NCBI GenBank assembly: GCA_018433775.1
Contig: JAHDQN010000044.1
Coordinates: forward strand, 1 to 34,686
Source: Deltaproteobacteria bacterium
Lineage (GTDB): Bacteria > Desulfobacterota > Desulfomonilia > UBA1062
Length of the DNA stretch: 34,686 nucleotides
Reading direction: 5' to 3'
Shown here: one piece after another, positions 16,539 through 25,427 of the stretch
How positions within the stretch are numbered: position 1 is the stretch's first letter
How the letters are laid out: the number at the start of each line of letters is the position of its first letter
Position numbers and translations under genes: made by a program
The notes under the pieces: generated by a model
Database searches by the model: none
What the model was told of the DNA's origin: nothing
What the model saw: only the letters and a program-made list of their open reading frames with translations

Positions 16539-17615
16539 ATGGCAAAGGAAAACGAGAACGGGCAAGAACGATCGGAACAGCCGAGCAGTAAACGAATCCA
16601 GGATGCCAGGGAAAAGGGGCAGGTATGTAAAAGCACGGAGGTTTCGACGTGTTTCCTCTTCGTGGCCTCCATAATATCCTTTTATTTCTATGTACCTGCG
16701 CTGGGCAGAAGGCTCGGCGGCGTCATGAGCTTCTACATGGGCAATGCATCGGCCTGGGACGGCACACCGGGCTCGCTGGTCACCATCTTTCACCAGGCGG
16801 TGCTGCAGCTCGGGATCCTCGTTCTTCCCATCCTTTTCATCTTCCTGGCCGTCGGTATAGCGTCAAATATCCTTCAGTTCGGAATCGTCTTCAGCGGCGA
16901 GCCCATTATCCCCAAATTTTCCAAGCTCAATCCCATCACCGGGATCAAGAACAAGTTCTTCTCATTAAAGAGTCTGGAACTACTCGTGAAAACCATCGTC
17001 ATTCTCCTCGTCATATCCCTGGTGGCCTACCGGGCGATCAAGCGGGAAATCCCCGTGCTTCCGCCCCTGATGGACTGTGATCTTCCCGTCATAGTATTGA
17101 CAATCTTTCAGTCGGCCATGCACCTGCTCTGGGATTTTCTGTGGATTTTCGTCATGGTTGCGGTTGCCGACTATGTGTTCCAGCGCTGGCAGCACACCCG
17201 CGACCTGATGATGACCAGGCAGGAGGTAAAGGAAGAGTACAAGCAGCACGAGGGCGACCCCATGATCAGGAGCCGGATCCGTTCTATCCAGATGCACATG
17301 GCCCGGCGCAGGATGATGAAGGAGGTGCCCAAGGCGGACGTGATCATCACCAACCCCACCCGCCTGGCCGTGGCGCTCAAGTACGAGCGCGGCAAAATGA
17401 TGGCGCCCGTGGTGCTGGCAAAGGGCGCCGGGCACGTTGCCGGGAAGATCAGGGAAATCGGGCGGCTCAACAGCATCCCCATCGTCGAAGACAAGCCCTT
17501 GGCACAGGCTTTGTATAAAACCGTCGAGATCGGGGACGTGATCCCGGAGGAATGGTACAAGGCGGTGGCGGAAATTTTGGCATACGTTTACAGGCTCAAG
17601 GCGGGCATCCGATAA
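16539..17615 (+). CDS. flhB: Flagellar export switch protein FlhB with a variant NPTR motif
   Basis: Inner-membrane component of the flagellar type III export gate; its cytoplasmic domain switches substrate specificity from rod/hook to filament. 358 aa from ATG 16539, chosen because MAKENENGQERSEQ is the family's usual start; no ribosome binding site is evident there. An in-frame ATG (16515) and a TTG (16461) also exist. Hydrophobic segments at about 30-55, 85-115, 140-165 and 185-215 fit the four-helix layout. The autocleavage motif, normally NPTH, reads NPTR: N272 (17352-17354), P273, T274, R275 (CGC, 17361-17363). The flanks are conserved (VIITNPTR, LAVALKY, VEDKPLAQALY), so the gene is otherwise intact. 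The stop codon abuts the flhA ATG directly. Confidence 0.95.
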   Translation: MAKENENGQERSEQPSSKRIQDAREKGQVCKSTEVSTCFLFVASIISFYFYVPALGRRLGGVMSFYMGNASAWDGTPGSLVTIFHQAVLQLGILVLPILFIFLAVGIASNILQFGIVFSGEPIIPKFSKLNPITGIKNKFFSLKSLELLVKTIVILLVISLVAYRAIKREIPVLPPLMDCDLPVIVLTIFQSAMHLLWDFLWIFVMVAVADYVFQRWQHTRDLMMTRQEVKEEYKQHEGDPMIRSRIRSIQMHMARRRMMKEVPKADVIITNPTRLAVALKYERGKMMAPVVLAKGAGHVAGKIREIGRLNSIPIVEDKPLAQALYKTVEIGDVIPEEWYKAVAEILAYVYRLKAGIR

Positions 17616-19685
17616 ATGGCACAGGACAGAGAGCTTCCCCTCACTCTTGATCGGAAGATGGCGAGCGACCTCGTCATGGCCATCGGGGTCCTGGTGGTCA
17701 TGGTCATCGTGCTCGTTCCGCTGCCCACCTTCCTGCTGGACATCCTGCTCACCTTCAGCGTCACCATCGGCGTCATCACGCTGATGGTGAGCATGTATAC
17801 CACCAACCCCTTGAATTTCTCGGTGTTTCCTTCGCTGCTCCTGGTGGTCACCCTCTACCGCCTGGCGCTCAATATCGCCTCCACCCGGCTGATCCTCCTG
17901 CACGGCTCCGAAGGAGAGCTCGCCGCAGGACGGGTGATCAACACCTTCGGGCAGTTCGTGGTGGGCGGAAGCTACGTGGTGGGGTTCGTGGTGTTCGGCA
18001 TCTTCGTGATCATCAACTTCGTGGTCATCACCAAGGGCGCCACCCGCATCGGCGAGGTCACCGCACGGTTCACCCTGGATGCCATGCCCGGCAAGCAGAT
18101 GGCCATCGACGCCGACCTCAACGCGGGAATCATCACCGAGCAGGAGGCACGCGAGCGCAGGGACCTCATCCGCCGGGAGGCCGAGTTTTACGGGGCCATG
18201 GACGGCGCCACCAAGTTCGTACGGGGAGACGCCATCGCCGGCATCGTCATCACCTTCATCAACATCATCGGCGGAATCATCATCGGGGTCCTCCAGCACA
18301 AGATGCCCTTCGCCGAGGCGCTCACCACCTACACGACCCTGACCATCGGCGACGGTCTGGTGACGCAGATCCCGGCGCTCATCATCTCGTCGGCCGCAGG
18401 CATCCTCGTCACCCAGTCGGCGGCGGACAAGTCCATCGGAAGACAGCTCTCCGAACAGCTTTCCTTCCAGCCCCTGGCCCTGTTCTCCGCTGCGGTGATC
18501 ATCTTCTGCTTCGGTCTGGTGCCGGGAATGCCCCATGTCTCCTTCATCACCATCGCCCTGCTCATGAGCGCTGTCGGCTGGCTTTCCCTGCGCTACAGAA
18601 AGGAAGAAGAGGTCCAGGAAGAGGTACCCAGGGAAGAAGAGGTGTCACCCGAGTCCCTGCTTCCCATGGATATCCTGGAGTTCGAGATCGGTTACGGCCT
18701 CATCCCCCTGGTGGACTCCGCACAGGGTGGCGGTCTTTTGACACGTATCAAGGGAATGCGTCGAACCATTGCCGGTGATCTCGGGGTCATCGTGCCCCCC
18801 ATTCATGTGCGCGACAACCTCGACCTCAAACCCAACGAATACAAGCTCATGCTCAAGGGCTCTGAGATCGCATGCTCCGAGGCCATGGCCGACAGGCTCA
18901 TGCTCCTGAACCCCGAGAACGTGCAGATCGACATCCCGGGCATCCCGGTCAAGGAGCCCGCATTCGGCCTGCCCGCGCTCTGGATCAAGAAGTCCGACAG
19001 CGAACGGGCCCAGCTGGCCGGGCTCACGGTGGTCGATGCCTCGACGGTCATCGCCACCCACCTCACCGAGGCGATCAAGAGCAACGCCCATGAGCTCCTC
19101 GGCAGGCAGGAGCTGCAGTCCATCCTGGACACCGTGTCGCGCTCCCATCCCAAGGTGGTGGAAGACCTCATCCCGTCGACGCTGCAGGCAGGCGTGGTCT
19201 TGCGGGTGTTCAAGAACCTGCTCAAGGAAAAGGTTCCTGTCAAAAATGTCCTCACCATCCTGGAGACTCTGGCTGATTACGGTGCCATGACCAAGGATCC
19301 GGATATTTTGACGGAGTATGTCAGACAGGCCCTCATGCGCGTGATCTCGAAGCCCTATGTCCAGGACAGCACGATCCGCGTACTGGCTCTGGACCCCGCG
19401 ATAGACGGGGTGATCTCGCATTCCGTGCAGCACACCGAGCATGGTTCGTATCTTGCATTAGAACCGGAGAAATCACAAAAGATCCTGATGACGTTGAACA
19501 AGGAGGTGCAAAACGTGGGCAAACAGGGACTGGTTCCGATCCTGCTGACATCACCGGTGAGCAGACCCTACCTCAAGCGGTTGACCGAACGGTATCTGCC
19601 GGATCTCGTGGTCCTCTCCCACAATGAAATACCTCCGGACGTCACCATTAAAAATCTCGGGATGGTAAGGGTCGATGCAAATTAA
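17616..19685 (+). CDS. flhA: Flagellar export gate protein FlhA
   Basis: A 689-aa core of the export gate, normal length. Seven or eight hydrophobic segments fill about residues 15-320. The conserved FHIPEP-type loop region is visible (TKGATRIGEVTARF, LDAMPGKQMAIDADLNAG, RREAEFYGAMDGATKFVRGD). The C-terminal cytoplasmic half, which docks chaperone-substrate complexes, starts at about 345 and contains PPIHVRDNLDLKPNEY. A Glu-rich linker (about 329-347) joins the halves. ATG 17616 follows the flhB stop without a gap and the 3' end overlaps flhF by 11 bp, so translation is probably coupled through flhB-flhA-flhF. Confidence 0.97.
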   Translation: MAQDRELPLTLDRKMASDLVMAIGVLVVMVIVLVPLPTFLLDILLTFSVTIGVITLMVSMYTTNPLNFSVFPSLLLVVTLYRLALNIASTRLILLHGSEGELAAGRVINTFGQFVVGGSYVVGFVVFGIFVIINFVVITKGATRIGEVTARFTLDAMPGKQMAIDADLNAGIITEQEARERRDLIRREAEFYGAMDGATKFVRGDAIAGIVITFINIIGGIIIGVLQHKMPFAEALTTYTTLTIGDGLVTQIPALIISSAAGILVTQSAADKSIGRQLSEQLSFQPLALFSAAVIIFCFGLVPGMPHVSFITIALLMSAVGWLSLRYRKEEEVQEEVPREEEVSPESLLPMDILEFEIGYGLIPLVDSAQGGGLLTRIKGMRRTIAGDLGVIVPPIHVRDNLDLKPNEYKLMLKGSEIACSEAMADRLMLLNPENVQIDIPGIPVKEPAFGLPALWIKKSDSERAQLAGLTVVDASTVIATHLTEAIKSNAHELLGRQELQSILDTVSRSHPKVVEDLIPSTLQAGVVLRVFKNLLKEKVPVKNVLTILETLADYGAMTKDPDILTEYVRQALMRVISKPYVQDSTIRVLALDPAIDGVISHSVQHTEHGSYLALEPEKSQKILMTLNKEVQNVGKQGLVPILLTSPVSRPYLKRLTERYLPDLVVLSHNEIPPDVTIKNLGMVRVDAN

Positions 19686-20745
19686 GACATACACCGCAAA
19701 CTCCATGAAGGACATCCTCTCCCAGATCAAGAGCGAGCTGGGATCCGATGCCGTGATCCTCTCCAAACGCGAGATCGCGGACAAGACCTTCGGCCTGACC
19801 GCCAGGCCCATCATCGAGGTCACGGCCGCCGTGGACTTCGACGCGGGCACCTATGATTACCACCTGACAAGGCCCGGGGCCTCTTCCGGAATGCCGGAGC
19901 CGGCTCTCCCGGCCTTCTCAGCCCCCCCGGCCGGGCACCTGGCCGAAGACATCACCGAGCTCAAGGATATGGTCAAGGAGCTCATCGCCCACTCCGGCAT
20001 GAAGCTCCACGAGAACAACCCCTTGAGGAAGAAGCTCCTCTCGCGCGGAATCCGGCCCAATCTCGTGGACGTGCTGCTGACCAAGCTCGGCGCCGGGGCA
20101 AAGGAGAGCGCGGTCAGAAGTCTCCTGGGCAAGCTCGTCAAGACCGAAGAGCCCTCCTCGAGCAGGGTATGGGTTTTCGTGGGAACCACAGGTGTCGGGA
20201 AAACCACCACCATCGCCAAGATCGCTGCAGGGGGCGTCCTCAATCACCGCCGGAAGGTGGGGCTCATCACCCTGGACACCTACCGGATCGGCGCCGTGGA
20301 CCAGGGACGGATCTATGCAAAGATACTGAACATCCCCTTCATGTCCGTGTCATCGGTCTCCGAGTTCCGGGCCGCGCTGGGCAAGATGGGCTCCCTGGAT
20401 CTCGTGCTCGTGGACACCGTGGGCAGATCGGCACTGTGCAGGGACTATATCCCCCAGATCAGGGGGTATCTCGACGGGGTCGATCCGTGCACCTTCCTGC
20501 TCATGCCGGTGGCCACGCGTGACAGCGAGATGGACGCGGTCACCAGAACCTTCTCCGGCCTCGACATTCACCGGATGATCTTCACCAAGGCTGACGAGGC
20601 GATTCACTCTGGCTCCGTCATCACCCACAATCTCATCCACCGGATTCCCGTCTCCTATATCACCACGGGCCAGCGGGTGCCGGAGGACATTGAGAAAGCA
20701 TCGTCTTCAACGATCGTACACAGATGTCTCGGAGAGAGAACATGA
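19675..20745 (+). CDS. flhF: Flagellar SRP-type GTPase FlhF
   Basis: A 356-aa GTPase of the SRP/FtsY family that sets the position, usually polar, and with FlhG the number of flagella. N-terminal basic domain (1-about 95, MQIKTYTANSMKDILSQIKS, ILSKRE), helical N domain, then the G domain: P-loop GTTGVGKTTT (170-179), DTYRIGAVDQ, LVDTVGRS and TKADEA. It overlaps flhA by 11 bp and its TGA stop overlaps the flhG start (ATGA at 20742). Presence of flhF with flhG suggests polar flagella in this organism. Confidence 0.96.
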   Translation: MQIKTYTANSMKDILSQIKSELGSDAVILSKREIADKTFGLTARPIIEVTAAVDFDAGTYDYHLTRPGASSGMPEPALPAFSAPPAGHLAEDITELKDMVKELIAHSGMKLHENNPLRKKLLSRGIRPNLVDVLLTKLGAGAKESAVRSLLGKLVKTEEPSSSRVWVFVGTTGVGKTTTIAKIAAGGVLNHRRKVGLITLDTYRIGAVDQGRIYAKILNIPFMSVSSVSEFRAALGKMGSLDLVLVDTVGRSALCRDYIPQIRGYLDGVDPCTFLLMPVATRDSEMDAVTRTFSGLDIHRMIFTKADEAIHSGSVITHNLIHRIPVSYITTGQRVPEDIEKASSSTIVHRCLGERT

Positions 20746-21641
20746 AAGATCAAGCGCATACGTTGAGAAAAATCTTCGAGGGGGCGGCCCCGCCCTGTCC
20801 GCAGGTGCTCTCCGTCACCTCCGGCAAGGGCGGCGTCGGAAAAACGAGCCTCGTCGTCAACATGTCCATCATCCTCGCGTCCCGGGGCAAGAAGGTGCTC
20901 GTGCTCGATGCGGACCTGGGGCTGGCGAATATCGATGTCATGCTGGGCCTTGTCCCGAAGTACACCATCCAGCACCTTCTCCAGGGGCAGTGCACCCTGG
21001 ACGAGATTATCCTGGACGGCCCGAAAGGCATCAAGATCATCCCGGCCTCGTCGGGCATCCAGGAGCTGGCGGACCTGACTCACGAGCAGCAGCTCTGCCT
21101 GATGAACTCGCTGGACTACTTCGATCAGGACATCGACTACATGATCATCGACACGGGCGCGGGCATTTCCCGTAATGTCATGTACTTCAACGCCGCCTCC
21201 CAGCGGGTCATCGTGGTGGCCACGCCCGAGCCCACCTCCATTACCGACGCGTATGCACTGATCAAGGTGCTGAGAAAACAATACGGCGTAAAGCGCTTCG
21301 ATCTTATCGTGAACAACGTCTCCACCAAGGTGGAGGGAGATCAGGTCGCACGACAGTTAAGTTTAGTATGTGAGAGGTTTTTAGGGGATGTAGTCCTTGA
21401 AACGCTCGGGTCCGTTCCAGCGGACAAGAGTATTCCCGAGTGCATCAAGGGACAGAAGGCATTTGTGGGGGTCTATCCCGCCGGAGAGGCTTCAAGGCGC
21501 CTGGAGAGGATCGTGAGCCGCATGGAACAGACTTCGCGGCCCTCGTCCAGCGGCAGTCTGCAGTTTTTCCTCAGGAGGATGGTCCTCAATCAGATGAAGG
21601 GGTCGAACCATGCAGGATATAGCATTTCCCGATCTTACTGA
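20742..21641 (+). CDS. flhG: MinD-like ATPase FlhG, flagellar number regulator
   Basis: A 299-aa deviant-Walker ATPase of the MinD/ParA family; it counteracts FlhF and limits flagellar number. Start ATG 20742 is chosen for the ATGA overlap with flhF and GGAG upstream; an in-frame ATG at 20724 would add six residues. Walker A SGKGGVGKT (about 27-35), LDADLGLANIDVMLG and IIDTGAGIS are clear, and PEPTSITDAYALIKVL is typical of FlhG. The 3' end overlaps fliA by 32 bp. Confidence 0.95.
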   Translation: MKDQAHTLRKIFEGAAPPCPQVLSVTSGKGGVGKTSLVVNMSIILASRGKKVLVLDADLGLANIDVMLGLVPKYTIQHLLQGQCTLDEIILDGPKGIKIIPASSGIQELADLTHEQQLCLMNSLDYFDQDIDYMIIDTGAGISRNVMYFNAASQRVIVVATPEPTSITDAYALIKVLRKQYGVKRFDLIVNNVSTKVEGDQVARQLSLVCERFLGDVVLETLGSVPADKSIPECIKGQKAFVGVYPAGEASRRLERIVSRMEQTSRPSSSGSLQFFLRRMVLNQMKGSNHAGYSISRSY

Positions 21642-22380
21642 AGAACAGAAGCTCAATCCGAAGATCCGGTCAAAGGTGATCAGCGAGTTTTCGCCCTTGA
21701 TCAAGTACATCGCGAGCCGCATCGCCATCAGGCTTCCTCCCCATATCGATCTGAACGACCTCATCAACGCGGGCGTCATCGGGCTCATCGATGCCATCGA
21801 GAAATTCGATGCATCCAAGCAGATCAAGTTCAAGACCTATGCGGAGTTCAGGATCAGGGGCGCCATTCTGGACGAGCTCAGGTCCATGGACTGGGTACCC
21901 CGGTCGGTGCGGCAGAAGGCACGCAAGGTCGAAGACACGTATAACAAGCTCGAGTACACCCTCGGGAGGCCGGCCAGCGACGAGGAAGTGGCGCAGGAGA
22001 TGAAGATCGATCTCGAAAGCTTCCACCGGCTCATCTCGGAGACGGCCTCGGTCTCGCTCTTGAGCCTCGACGATCTGGGCGAGGACGACTCCGACGCATC
22101 CAGGAGAAACCTTCTGGAATATATCCTCCAGGACGAGAAGGACTGGCCCTCCCACCGGCTCAGGTATGCCGAGGTGAGAGAGACGGTGGCCAAGGCCATC
22201 ATGACCCTTCCCGAGAAGGAGCGCATGGTCATCTCACTCTATTATTACGACGAGCTGACCATGAAGGAGATCGGTCATGTCCTGAAATTCACCGAATCGC
22301 GGGTTTCCCAGATCCACACCAAGGCGATCCTGAGGCTCCGGTCGAAAATGCAGAAGCTCTTCAAGGAAATCCGATCCTAA
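21610..22380 (+). CDS. fliA: Flagellar RNA polymerase sigma factor (sigma-28)
   Basis: A 256-aa sigma factor of the FliA/WhiG group, directing late flagellar and chemotaxis genes. Region 2 is visible at about residues 25-90 (LIKYIASRIA, DLNDLINAGVIGLIDAIEKF, FKTYAEFRIRGAILDELR), region 3 at about 95-150 (RPASDEEVAQEM) and the region 4 helix-turn-helix at about 205-250 (LPEKERMVISLYYYDELTMK, TESRVSQIHTKAILRLR). It overlaps flhG by 32 bp, so its level is probably tied to flhG translation. No sigma-28 box was found in the window, so its targets lie elsewhere or are too divergent to see. No FlgM-type anti-sigma gene is nearby. Confidence 0.95.
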   Translation: MQDIAFPDLTEEQKLNPKIRSKVISEFSPLIKYIASRIAIRLPPHIDLNDLINAGVIGLIDAIEKFDASKQIKFKTYAEFRIRGAILDELRSMDWVPRSVRQKARKVEDTYNKLEYTLGRPASDEEVAQEMKIDLESFHRLISETASVSLLSLDDLGEDDSDASRRNLLEYILQDEKDWPSHRLRYAEVRETVAKAIMTLPEKERMVISLYYYDELTMKEIGHVLKFTESRVSQIHTKAILRLRSKMQKLFKEIRS

Positions 22381-22432
22381 AGATTTGAGAGGGAAATTTC
22401 GATGAAACGAAAAAGACCTTGGAGGCGGCTCT

Positions 22433-22816
22433 ATGGCAATTGACAAGAACATGAAGATCCTCGTTGTCGACGACTTCTCGACAATGCGCAGAATCGTGAA
22501 GAACATCCTCAGACAGCTCAACTTCAATAATATTGTCGAGGCCGATGACGGTGCCAGCGCTCTGGACATCCTCCAGAAAGAAAAGATCGACATGGTTGTC
22601 TCCGACTGGAACATGCCCAAGATGACGGGACTCGAGCTCCTGAAGGCTGTGCGCGGCGACGATGCGCTCAAGGACATCCCCTTTCTGATGGTGACCGCTG
22701 AGGCCCAGCAGGAAAACATCATCGAGGCCGTGAAATCAGGGGTAAGCAACTATATCGTGAAGCCCTTCACCGCAGAGACGCTCGGGCAGAAAATCAATCA
22801 AGTGTTCAGTAAGTAA
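22433..22816 (+). CDS. cheY: CheY-type response regulator
   Basis: A 127-aa single receiver domain. Acidic pocket at ILVVDD, phospho-acceptor Asp in [12 protein letters not shown], conserved Thr in LMVTAEA and Lys in IVKPF: all CheY positions are intact. The sequence [20 protein letters not shown] is very close to canonical flagellar CheY, so it probably binds the motor switch. GGAGG seven bases upstream supports ATG 22433. It lies 52 bp after fliA. No cheA is in the window, so its kinase is encoded elsewhere. Confidence 0.94.
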   Translation: MAIDKNMKILVVDDFSTMRRIVKNILRQLNFNNIVEADDGASALDILQKEKIDMVVSDWNMPKMTGLELLKAVRGDDALKDIPFLMVTAEAQQENIIEAVKSGVSNYIVKPFTAETLGQKINQVFSK

Positions 22817-22828
22817 GAGGAAGCAGGC

Positions 22829-23437
22829 GTGTCGAATTCCCCGGGGAAGAAAGCCGAGCTGGACAAGGACGGGATATCCTTTGATTTCAACAAGGCCCAG
22901 CTCGATAACGACGGGATCTCGCTGACCGATGTCCCGGAGAGCCGGGTTCTCCAGGAGACGGACAATACCGGAAAATCCGCAGGAAAAGAAGCACGGGCCA
23001 CCCCGGTCTGGCGGAGCAGAAAGGTCGTCCTCGCGATCGCTGCCGGCATCGCCGCTGTGTGCGTTGCGGCAGGCGTTTTCATGGTGCGGGCTCCGAAAGA
23101 GGCTCAGCCGTATCTCCCCCCAAGCTATCCCGAGCCTTCTCCCGCTGTTCTCTCTTCATCCGACGGAGATATCCTGCTCGATCCCTTCACCGTGCTGTTC
23201 GATCCGGACAACCCCAGGCAGTCGGGTGTGCTGCTCGCCCAGGTAAGCCTGCAGATCACCCCGGGAACGGGGCCGAACATCATCAGCAGGCTCTTTGATA
23301 TCAGGAACCTGATTTACCAGAGGCTCACGGCAAACGCCGGAATATATTCGAAGAATGAGCTGGCCGCCATGATCAGGCAGGATCTGGAGGATCTCCAGGT
23401 CAAGGATGTGGCGTTTGTCCAGTATGAAAAACGGTGA
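22829..23437 (+). CDS. FliL-like membrane protein with N-terminal Asp-rich duplication
   Basis: A 202-aa protein from GTG 22829 (GAGGA upstream). A cytoplasmic N-terminus (1-65), one membrane helix (about 66-86), a Pro-rich linker (about 90-105) and a C-terminal domain (about 112-202) give the FliL topology. LDPFTVLFDPDNPRQSGVLL and LLAQVSLQITPG recall the FliL core (x-L-x-P-F-x-V-N-L ... L-x-V-x-L-x-L). FliL proteins surround the stator units of the flagellar motor. The N-terminus carries a duplicated motif, ELDKDGISFDF then QLDNDGISLTD, which I do not know from FliL. It lies 12 bp after cheY. A FliL role is likely, but similarity is weak. Confidence 0.65.
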   Translation: MSNSPGKKAELDKDGISFDFNKAQLDNDGISLTDVPESRVLQETDNTGKSAGKEARATPVWRSRKVVLAIAAGIAAVCVAAGVFMVRAPKEAQPYLPPSYPEPSPAVLSSSDGDILLDPFTVLFDPDNPRQSGVLLAQVSLQITPGTGPNIISRLFDIRNLIYQRLTANAGIYSKNELAAMIRQDLEDLQVKDVAFVQYEKR

Positions 23438-23497
23438 TGTCACCGCACAATGAAGGGGCAGGGCTTTTCAGCCAGGCTTCCCCGGAGCCGAGTGACA
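23438..23497 (+). repeat. Intergenic stem-loop between the FliL-like and HEAT-repeat genes
   Basis: TGTCAC (23438-23443) pairs with GTGACA (23492-23497), and GGGG...CCCC plus GGCT-TTTC-AGCC can pair inside. There is no T run, so it is more likely a stability or processing element than a terminator. This 85-bp gap is the largest inside the fliA-cheY2 stretch. Confidence 0.35.
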
Positions 23498-23522
23498 GGA
23501 TAAAACGGAGCAGAGAAAGGAC

Positions 23523-25427
23523 ATGGAACTCAACAAAATCGATACCATGATCTCGTCGGAGGATCCTTCCCGGAGGAGAACCGCAGCCACCCTGCTTGCC
23601 GAAATCGGGGGAGAGGATGCCTACGGCAGGCTCGAGCTGCTCCTGAAAGACCGCAACAACGGGGTGAGGGATGCCGCGCAGAACGCCATCGTCCTCCTGG
23701 GCGGAAGGCAGGCCATCGCCAGGATGCTCCCGCTTCTGTCGCACAATGATCCGGCCATCAGGAACACGGCCATCGATATCCTGCGGAAGATCGGCATAGA
23801 CGGGGTCGATATGCTCCATGAGCTCGCAAAAGACGCAGACGACAACGTCCGCCTGTTCGTTCTGGATATCCTGGGCAGCATCGGGAGCCACGAGAGCGTG
23901 GACACGCTCATCGAGGGGCTCTACGACGTGAATCCCAATGTGAGAAACGCCGCGGTCATCTCGCTCGGCGAGCTGGGAGACCCCAGGTCCTTCGATCATC
24001 TCCAAAAGCTCATCAACGACGAGGAATGGATCCGCTTCTCGGTCATCGAATCCCTTGCCCGGATCCCTCACGAGGGGGTGGTCGACTTCCTCATTCAGGA
24101 GCTTTCCCGGTGGTCGGGTGATGAGATCACCATATGCGCCATCCTGGAGACCCTCGGGATGATCGGTTCACGAGCAGCGGTGCCGCCGCTGCTGGATTTG
24201 CTGCAGAATACCGACCAGTATGTGGAGTTTGCCGTGGCCCGGACCTTGCTCACCATCATGAGCATGGACGACATCGCATCACTGGAAACTCAGGAGCGGC
24301 AGGTCCTCAAGGACATCCTCGACACCTGTCTGCCCGAGGCCGATGAAGAGCTCCTGTATCGCATTCTTGCGACGCTGGCGCGCATCGGGGATTCCCAGAG
24401 CGCCCGGCGCATCATCGAACTTGCCGGAAAGGTGGATCCGGACAGCGAGGCGGAAAAGTGGGAGGCGATCAAATCCGCGCTCAATTCCGTGGGGAGCGTC
24501 GATATGATGGTAGACCTCCTGGATCAGGACGAGAGAAGCGTGATCCTTGGTGCGGAGGTGCTGGGAAGCATGGGAGGACAAGAAGAAGCCCGGCAGATAT
24601 CCAAACGGGTCCTCTCGCAGCAGGGATACGTGAAGCGGGCCATGACCGAGGCGCTTGCCCGCATCGGCGGGGAAGGTTCGCGGGACACCATGCTCGAGCT
24701 TCTGGAGGATCGGGACGGCCACGTCATCGGCGCTGCGCTGAAATCCCTGGGCGATCTGGGCAACCCCGACGATATCGGGAAGATCGAGCAGTTCCTGCGG
24801 CACCCGTATCCCGACGTGAAGGGCATGGCCCTGGAGGCGATCGTTCGGATCGGCACGGCCAGAGCGGAGGAATGCTTCACGGCGCTTACCGCAGACAGTG
24901 ATCCGAAAATCCGCATCATGGCGCTCGACGGCCTTCAGAGGCTCGGGAGCTTGAACCTCGGGCAGATCTGCACCTATATGCTCAAGGATCAGGACTGGGA
25001 AGTCCGCATGGTCGCGGTGAAAACAACCAGGGACGCAGTGCTTCCCATCGAGGAGGATCTCCTGGTGACCCTGCTCAACGACGAGCACGACGAGATATGC
25101 CACCCCGCCATCGACATCGTGGGATTAAGAAAGATCACAGGCTTGAGGTCCTTCCTGGAGGACGCCGTCGGCAGCGACGACATGTGGACCTCCTACCATG
25201 CCATCGAGGCCCTGGGGAAGTTCGGTGACGAGAGAGCGAAAACGAGCCTCCTGTCCATTCTCAAGGGAGGGCAGGATTTTCTGCGCATCTCCGCCGTGAA
25301 GGCCCTGGGTGAATGGAAGGACGAGGATCTCGTAGCCGAGCTCGAAGTGCTCCTGGATGACGACAATCTCGATGTCGCCCGCGCGGCGGCAGAAGCAATA
25401 GACAGGATTCAGGGGGTGGCCTTCTGA
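23523..25427 (+). CDS. HEAT-repeat protein in the flagellar/chemotaxis operon
   Basis: A 634-aa protein built almost entirely of HEAT/PBS-lyase-type helical repeats of about 31 residues, for example RRTAATLLAEIGGEDAYGRL, VRDAAQNAIVLLGGRQAI, VRLFVLDILGSIGSHESVDT, VRNAAVISLGELGDPRSFDH and the final LLDDDNLDVARAAAEAIDRI. There is no signal peptide or membrane segment, so it should be a cytoplasmic protein-binding scaffold. No lyase or other catalytic site is visible. Its TGA overlaps the ATG of the HDOD gene (25427), implying that the two proteins are made together, and cheR and a cheY follow at once. I do not know a defined function; a scaffold for the HDOD, CheR or CheY proteins is the natural inference. 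Confidence 0.85.
   Translation: MELNKIDTMISSEDPSRRRTAATLLAEIGGEDAYGRLELLLKDRNNGVRDAAQNAIVLLGGRQAIARMLPLLSHNDPAIRNTAIDILRKIGIDGVDMLHELAKDADDNVRLFVLDILGSIGSHESVDTLIEGLYDVNPNVRNAAVISLGELGDPRSFDHLQKLINDEEWIRFSVIESLARIPHEGVVDFLIQELSRWSGDEITICAILETLGMIGSRAAVPPLLDLLQNTDQYVEFAVARTLLTIMSMDDIASLETQERQVLKDILDTCLPEADEELLYRILATLARIGDSQSARRIIELAGKVDPDSEAEKWEAIKSALNSVGSVDMMVDLLDQDERSVILGAEVLGSMGGQEEARQISKRVLSQQGYVKRAMTEALARIGGEGSRDTMLELLEDRDGHVIGAALKSLGDLGNPDDIGKIEQFLRHPYPDVKGMALEAIVRIGTARAEECFTALTADSDPKIRIMALDGLQRLGSLNLGQICTYMLKDQDWEVRMVAVKTTRDAVLPIEEDLLVTLLNDEHDEICHPAIDIVGLRKITGLRSFLEDAVGSDDMWTSYHAIEALGKFGDERAKTSLLSILKGGQDFLRISAVKALGEWKDEDLVAELEVLLDDDNLDVARAAAEAIDRIQGVAF

Noticed and set aside
16980..18536. 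518-codon minus-strand open frame opposite flhB and flhA
   Set aside because: It is a GC-rich antisense shadow, dominated by Asp, Gly, His and Glu, with no fold or ribosome binding site; the plus-strand genes are certain.
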